Part shown: piece by piece, positions 60,266 through 64,000 of the stretch
Layout of the letters: the number at the start of each line of letters is the position of its first letter
How positions within the stretch are numbered: position 1 is the stretch's first letter
Assembly (NCBI RefSeq): GCF_900188255.1
Contig: NZ_FZNS01000004.1
Span: 496,001 to 560,000, forward strand
Source: Hymenobacter mucosus
Lineage (GTDB): Bacteria; Bacteroidota; Bacteroidia; Cytophagales; Hymenobacteraceae
DNA: 64,000 nt
Reading direction: 5' to 3'
Translations under genes and position numbers: made by a program
Notes under the pieces: model-generated
What the model was told of the DNA's origin: nothing
What the model saw: only the letters and a program-made list of their open reading frames with translations
Databases searched by the model: none

Positions 60266-61711
60266 CTAGAAAAACCGCAGCAGCCACCCCACCATTTTCT
60301 TTACCTGGGCGGTGTAGGGCGGGTACAGCGCTTTCATGGCCGTGCGCCCCACACGCTGCTTCAGCACCGATTTCTCATTGCTGAAGCTAAGAAAGCCCGC
60401 GTGCCCGTGCGCCCGGCCCAGGCCGCTATTGCCAAGCCCTCCGAAGGGCAAGTCGGGGTGGGCGAGGTGCAGGATGGTTTCGTTGACGCAGGCGCCACCC
60501 GCCGGAATGTTCTGAAGTAGGTAGCGCTGGTTGTCGGCGCTTTGAGAGAAAACGTACAAAGCCAACGGGCGCGGCCGGGCATTCACCTCATCAACGGCAC
60601 CCATGAGCGTGCGGAAGGTGCGCACGGGTAGCAGAGGCCCAAAAATCTCCTCCTGCATAATGCGGCTGGTGGGAGCTACGTCCGTTAGCACAGTGGGCTC
60701 AATAAACTGCTGCTCCGCATCTACTAGGCCGCCCAAGGCAATAGTGGCCCCGTGCGCCTGGGCGTCTTCCAGCAGGCCGGCTACTCTCCGAAAATGTCCC
60801 TGGTTTACAATGCGAGCGTAGGACGCTGAGGCCGCCACGCCTTCCCCGGCAGGGTCATAGAAGCGAGTTATGACAGCCTGAATTTCTTTCAGTAGCTGTT
60901 CCTGCACCGCTTCGTGCACTAGCAGATAGTCGGGCGCCACGCAGGTTTGGCCGGCATTAATGCCCTTGCCCCACACTATTTTCTCGGCGGCATCCCGCAA
61001 GTCGGCAGTTTCATCTACTAAAGCAGGGCTTTTACCCCCGAGTTCCAGGGTTACGCTGGTCAGGTGCTCGGCGGCGGCTCGCATTACAATCTTCCCCACT
61101 TGGGGGCTACCTGTAAAGAAGATGTGGTTGAACGGCAAAGCCAGCAGGTGCGTGGCCGTTTCCTTGTCGCCTTCCACTACGGTTACTTCGGCGGGGTCGA
61201 AGATTTCCTGACACATTCGGGCTAGCAAGGCGGCTACCGTGGGCGTCATCTCCGAGGGCTTGATGATGCAGGCATTGCCCGCCGCCAGCGCCGAAATCAG
61301 TGGGTCAATGGCCAAGTAGAAGGGATAATTCCAGGGCGCAATTAGCAAGCACACCCCCTTGGGCTCATACTGCACCCAGCCCCGGGTACCCACCAACGAC
61401 ATGGGCGTGCCCACCTTAGTGGGCTGGGTCCACTGCTTTAGGTGGCGCAGGGTGTGCTTAATCTCCATCTGCGACGACCATATTTCGGTTACGTCGGTTT
61501 CGGCGGCGGGCTTGCGGAAGTCGGCATAGAGGGCCTGCTGAATGGCCGCGCGGTTTTCCTCCAGCCAATGGCTGAGTTTGCGCAGACGGGCAGCCCGCGG
61601 CTCCCACCCTTCCTTGCGTAGGGCCTCGGCACGCGCCTGCTGCCGGGCAAACACTTGGCCGATGAACGTGGCGTCGTTGGTAGATGTGGAAGCGGAAGTG
61701 GTGGGGTTCAT
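60266..61711 (-). CDS. Aldehyde dehydrogenase (class 3-like)
   Basis: A 481-residue aldehyde dehydrogenase. It has APWNYPFYL, KPSEMTPTVAALLA, FFTGSPQVGKIVMRAAA, the catalytic Glu in TLELGGKSPALV and the catalytic Cys in NAGQTCVAPDYLLV. The absence of the N-terminal arm seen in class 1/2 enzymes and the hydrophobic C-terminus (MVGWLLRFF) fit class 3/fatty aldehyde types. It oxidises aldehydes to acids with NAD(P). Confidence 0.9.
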   Translation of the reverse strand: MNPTTSASTSTNDATFIGQVFARQQARAEALRKEGWEPRAARLRKLSHWLEENRAAIQQALYADFRKPAAETDVTEIWSSQMEIKHTLRHLKQWTQPTKVGTPMSLVGTRGWVQYEPKGVCLLIAPWNYPFYLAIDPLISALAAGNACIIKPSEMTPTVAALLARMCQEIFDPAEVTVVEGDKETATHLLALPFNHIFFTGSPQVGKIVMRAAAEHLTSVTLELGGKSPALVDETADLRDAAEKIVWGKGINAGQTCVAPDYLLVHEAVQEQLLKEIQAVITRFYDPAGEGVAASASYARIVNQGHFRRVAGLLEDAQAHGATIALGGLVDAEQQFIEPTVLTDVAPTSRIMQEEIFGPLLPVRTFRTLMGAVDEVNARPRPLALYVFSQSADNQRYLLQNIPAGGACVNETILHLAHPDLPFGGLGNSGLGRAHGHAGFLSFSNEKSVLKQRVGRTAMKALYPPYTAQVKKMVGWLLRFF

Positions 61712-61855
61712 AGAGGCAGGGTGAAATACCATTCGCTAATTTTAATATTATCTAACCCATTTCTACTCAGATGCCCCATCTTTACAGTGCCGAAGCACCC
61801 CCAGCCTGTTTGGCTATCGGAAACGGCCGAAGTCTCTAAGCAGACGCAACGAACT

Positions 61856-62305
61856 ATGCATCATGTCAGTCAGCGAATCCGAGAGTTGCTAGAGTTGCTA
61901 GCTACCCACTGGCCTGCTTTTTCAGAAATGGAATTGGAGTATACGCCAGCGCCCGGCAAATGGTCCCGAAAAGAGACCTTGGGCCACCTTATTGACTCGG
62001 CCACGAACAACCACCTGCGGTTTGTGCAAAGCCAGACCATGCCAGAGCCCTTGCTCGTGGTGCCCTATCCCCAGGAACAATGGGTGCGTTTGTCTCGGTA
62101 CCAGCACACGCCTTCCGCCGATTTGCTTCACCTCTGGCAGCTCTACAACCAGCAGCTAGCTCGCCTGCTTGAGAACCTGCCCGCTGCCGCCGCCTCGCAC
62201 CGCTGCGAGTTCGACAACGGCTACGGCGTATCATTGCAGTGGCTGGCGGAAGATTACGCCGTGCATATGGAGCACCACATTCAGCACATTCTGAGCCGGG
62301 TTTAA
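61856..62305 (+). CDS. DinB family protein
   Basis: A 149-residue four-helix DinB-superfamily protein. Metal-ligand histidines are seen in KETLGHLIDSATNNHLRF and in DYAVHMEHHIQHIL. The YTPAPGKWSRKE segment is typical of the DinB_2 group, which includes bacillithiol-related transferases. It is divergent from the aldehyde dehydrogenase, and ATG 61856 matches the family N-terminus. No partner gene is adjacent. Confidence 0.8.
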   Translation: MHHVSQRIRELLELLATHWPAFSEMELEYTPAPGKWSRKETLGHLIDSATNNHLRFVQSQTMPEPLLVVPYPQEQWVRLSRYQHTPSADLLHLWQLYNQQLARLLENLPAAAASHRCEFDNGYGVSLQWLAEDYAVHMEHHIQHILSRV

Positions 62306-62420
62306 ACCAGTAACTTACCGCAGCAAAGTAGGATAGTTCTTAGCTGGCAGAAAAGTTGAGCCCAGGGCGGCACTATTTCAAGGCTGAATTGCGTTTAGGA
62401 AGCTTGTGTTTTGCTTTCTG

Positions 62421-63227
62421 ATGCGTAGTACCTTCTCGATTTCTAGTGCCCGGCGCGGACGCGCAGCCCGGTTGTTGTGTTTACTGAGTGTTTTTCTTGT
62501 TGCTGGTGGCAGTGCCCAGGCCCAGAAGTTGGCCCCGCCCGTGCGGTTTCGGCAAGTAGCTCCCGATGTGTTTGTTCACACCTCCTACCACAAGTCTGCG
62601 GGTACTACCGCACCCGTAGCGGCTAACGGCCTCATTGTGCGGACCAGCACGGGGGCTCTGCTCGTGGATACCGGCTGGAACTCCGACCAAACTCTGCAAA
62701 TTCTGCGCTGGGTAGCCGATAGTTTGCACCAGCACGTGCGCATGGCCGTTGTTACCCACGCCCACGAAGACCGCCTGGGTGGTATTGCGGCGCTGCGGGC
62801 CAATCACATCCGCGTGCTAGGGAGTCCGCTTACGGCCAAGCTTGCCTTGGCGCAGCAGCTTGATGCTCCTACCCCATCCATTCAGCCTTACACGCTTATT
62901 CGGGCGGGCCGCACCCGGTTGGAAGTGTTCTTCCCCGGTCCGGGTCATGCTCCCGACAATGTAGTGGTGTGGCTTCCGCGCCAGCGGGTATTGTTTGGCG
63001 GTAGCCTGCTCAAGGATGCTACTGCCACCACCCTCGGCAACATTGCCGACGCCGACTTGAAGCAGTGGCCAGCGGCCGTGCGCAAGGTAGCAACCCACTA
63101 CCCCAAGGCGCAGGTGGTAGTGCCCGGCAATGGCGCCCCCGGGGGCCCCGAGTTGTTTACGCACACGCTTCGGCTGCTTCGGCCCGGTAGCAACCCCCAG
63201 ACCCGCACTGCCCTGAATAGCAAGTAG
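62421..63227 (+). CDS. Subclass B1-like metallo-beta-lactamase fold protein with altered zinc site
   Basis: A 268-residue secreted protein (signal peptide to about SAQAQ, residue 35). The Zn1 histidines are H113 and H115 in THAHEDR, with D117, and H176 in FPGPGHAPDN. The usual B1 cysteine (FGGC) is S195 in FGGSLLKD, and the final histidine (PGHG) is N237 in PGNGAPGG. The Zn2 site therefore keeps only one of its three protein ligands. The B1-specific strands (VVVWLPRQRVLFGGS) are intact. It may be a mono-zinc enzyme or have another role, so lactam hydrolysis is not assured. Confidence 0.8.
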   Translation: MRSTFSISSARRGRAARLLCLLSVFLVAGGSAQAQKLAPPVRFRQVAPDVFVHTSYHKSAGTTAPVAANGLIVRTSTGALLVDTGWNSDQTLQILRWVADSLHQHVRMAVVTHAHEDRLGGIAALRANHIRVLGSPLTAKLALAQQLDAPTPSIQPYTLIRAGRTRLEVFFPGPGHAPDNVVVWLPRQRVLFGGSLLKDATATTLGNIADADLKQWPAAVRKVATHYPKAQVVVPGNGAPGGPELFTHTLRLLRPGSNPQTRTALNSK

Positions 63228-63243
63228 CCCCTCTAGCTTCGTT

Positions 63244-63305
63244 CCTCCAACGAAACGACCCGAGCTCAGCAGCCACCTGCTGAGCTCGGGTCGTTTCGTT
63301 GGAGG
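63244..63305. terminator. 29-bp perfect inverted repeat between convergent genes
   Basis: Arms of 29 bases (core CGAAACGACCCGAGCTCAGC and its complement) and a 4-base loop CCAC. There is no terminal T run, but the position fits a shared terminator. Confidence 0.8.
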
Positions 63306-63319
63306 AGTAGCACGAACTG

Positions 63320-64000
63320 TTAGCTAGCCTTAGCTGCTTGGCGCTGATTGCTCACTTTGGTTTTCTTTTTGCTGCCGCTCTTCTGCTTCTTGAGGTAGGC
63401 CGTGGCCTCATTGTACGCGTCCGATTTGCGCTCGGCCTTGGTTTGCACCTCTTTATAGTAACGGACGGCGCGTTCCGGGTCCTTCTGCTTCTGCGCAATA
63501 CGAGCCAAATTCAGCAAAGAATACAGATAGAAACCCTGCTTGGTGTCGCCGGTGCTTTCCGAGAATACCACGCAACGCTGGTAGTAGTCCTGGGCTTTCA
63601 CCAAGTCGGCCCGCTGAATCTGCATAATGCTGCCGAGGAAGTAGGTAGCATAGCGCCCGCTAATGCCCTCGTAGCCGGGCATGCCGCGGTTTAGCTTGTC
63701 GAGTATATCGAGGCTTACCCGCTCGCACTCTGCCAGCTCGCCCTTCTGGTAACACATAAGGGCATAGAAGCGCTGGAAGTAACCGTTATCGGGGTAGGTA
63801 AGCGCCATTTGGCGGGCCACTGGAAACGCTTCGTCGGGCTTGTTTTCCTGATTTTGCAGAATTTTCATCAGAAACACCTTCGACTCGTTGGCGGTGTAGA
63901 AACCGTTCTGGGCTACGCTACGCAACTGTTGTAAGCCCAGCTGGCGGTTACCCTTCGGGAAAAACAGCAGCACAGGTTTGAGTAGCGGATAGTTATCCGA
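63320..64000 (-). CDS. TPR protein, 5' end cut by window
   Basis: The frame stays open to the last base of the window, so the start lies beyond it; about 227 C-terminal residues are seen. It shows TPR-like helical pairs (FPVARQMALTYPDNGYFQRF, ATYFLGSIMQIQRADLVKAQ, YLYSLLNLARIAQKQKDPER, ALMCYQKGELAECERVSLDI) and a Lys-rich tail (KKQKSGSKKKTKVSNQRQAA). The function is unknown. Confidence 0.7.
   Translation of the reverse strand, partial: SDNYPLLKPVLLFFPKGNRQLGLQQLRSVAQNGFYTANESKVFLMKILQNQENKPDEAFPVARQMALTYPDNGYFQRFYALMCYQKGELAECERVSLDILDKLNRGMPGYEGISGRYATYFLGSIMQIQRADLVKAQDYYQRCVVFSESTGDTKQGFYLYSLLNLARIAQKQKDPERAVRYYKEVQTKAERKSDAYNEATAYLKKQKSGSKKKTKVSNQRQAAKAS

Overview
The window looks like chromosomal DNA of a Bacteroidota bacterium, most likely Hymenobacter or a close relative in the Cytophagales. 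This is inferred from the roughly 58-60 percent GC (estimated by eye), carboxypeptidase-regulatory-domain TonB receptors, paired LytS-type kinases and LytTR regulators, a Bacteroidota HslV, TAnnTTTG-like promoter boxes, and protein families typical of that group. I saw no rRNA, tRNA, CRISPR array, insertion sequence or prophage. Both edges cut genes.

Layout: 0-4.9 kb holds an SMP-30-like protein (cut), an AsmA-like protein, a DinB/DUF1572 protein, a 2H phosphoesterase and a small membrane protein. 5-9.1 kb has two short-chain dehydrogenases, two AraC-type regulators and an oil-body-associated (DUF1264) lipoprotein. 9.3-19.6 kb has a cell-wall amidase, two small unknown genes, a deoxyhypusine-synthase-like enzyme, an STM3941-like protein, HslV, a TonB receptor, the pyruvate dehydrogenase E2 subunit and a histidine phosphatase. 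19.8-30.8 kb is a menaquinone cluster (menI-like, menF, menD, menB, then menE) split by an unrelated 4-kb stretch that includes a GH42-like enzyme. 30.9-35.3 kb has secreted, membrane and TPR-like proteins.

35.3-49.3 kb is the centrepiece: a complete branched-chain amino acid region, ilvE-ilvD-ilvB-ilvN-ilvC-(methyltransferase)-ilvA followed by leuA-leuC-leuD-leuB. The ilv transcript appears to start with an attenuator: an 18-residue leader peptide in which 11 residues are Ile, Leu or Val, an antiterminator arm overlapping its stop codon, and an intrinsic terminator just before ilvE. Upstream of both ilv and leuA is an 83-base module with the same four blocks at exactly the same spacing. It reads as a shared operator plus promoter, so the two operons probably form one regulon, with attenuation added only on ilv. 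Repeat (REP-like) hairpins sit between ilvB-ilvN and ilvN-ilvC.

49.4-64 kb has an alpha/beta hydrolase, two paralogous LytS/LytTR systems facing each other, a DoxX-like protein, a flavodoxin-fold reductase, a phosphodiester glycosidase, a second TonB receptor, a class-3-like aldehyde dehydrogenase, a DinB protein, a B1-type metallo-beta-lactamase homologue lacking two zinc-2 ligands, and a TPR protein cut by the window edge. Long, often perfect inverted repeats close many of the transcription units.
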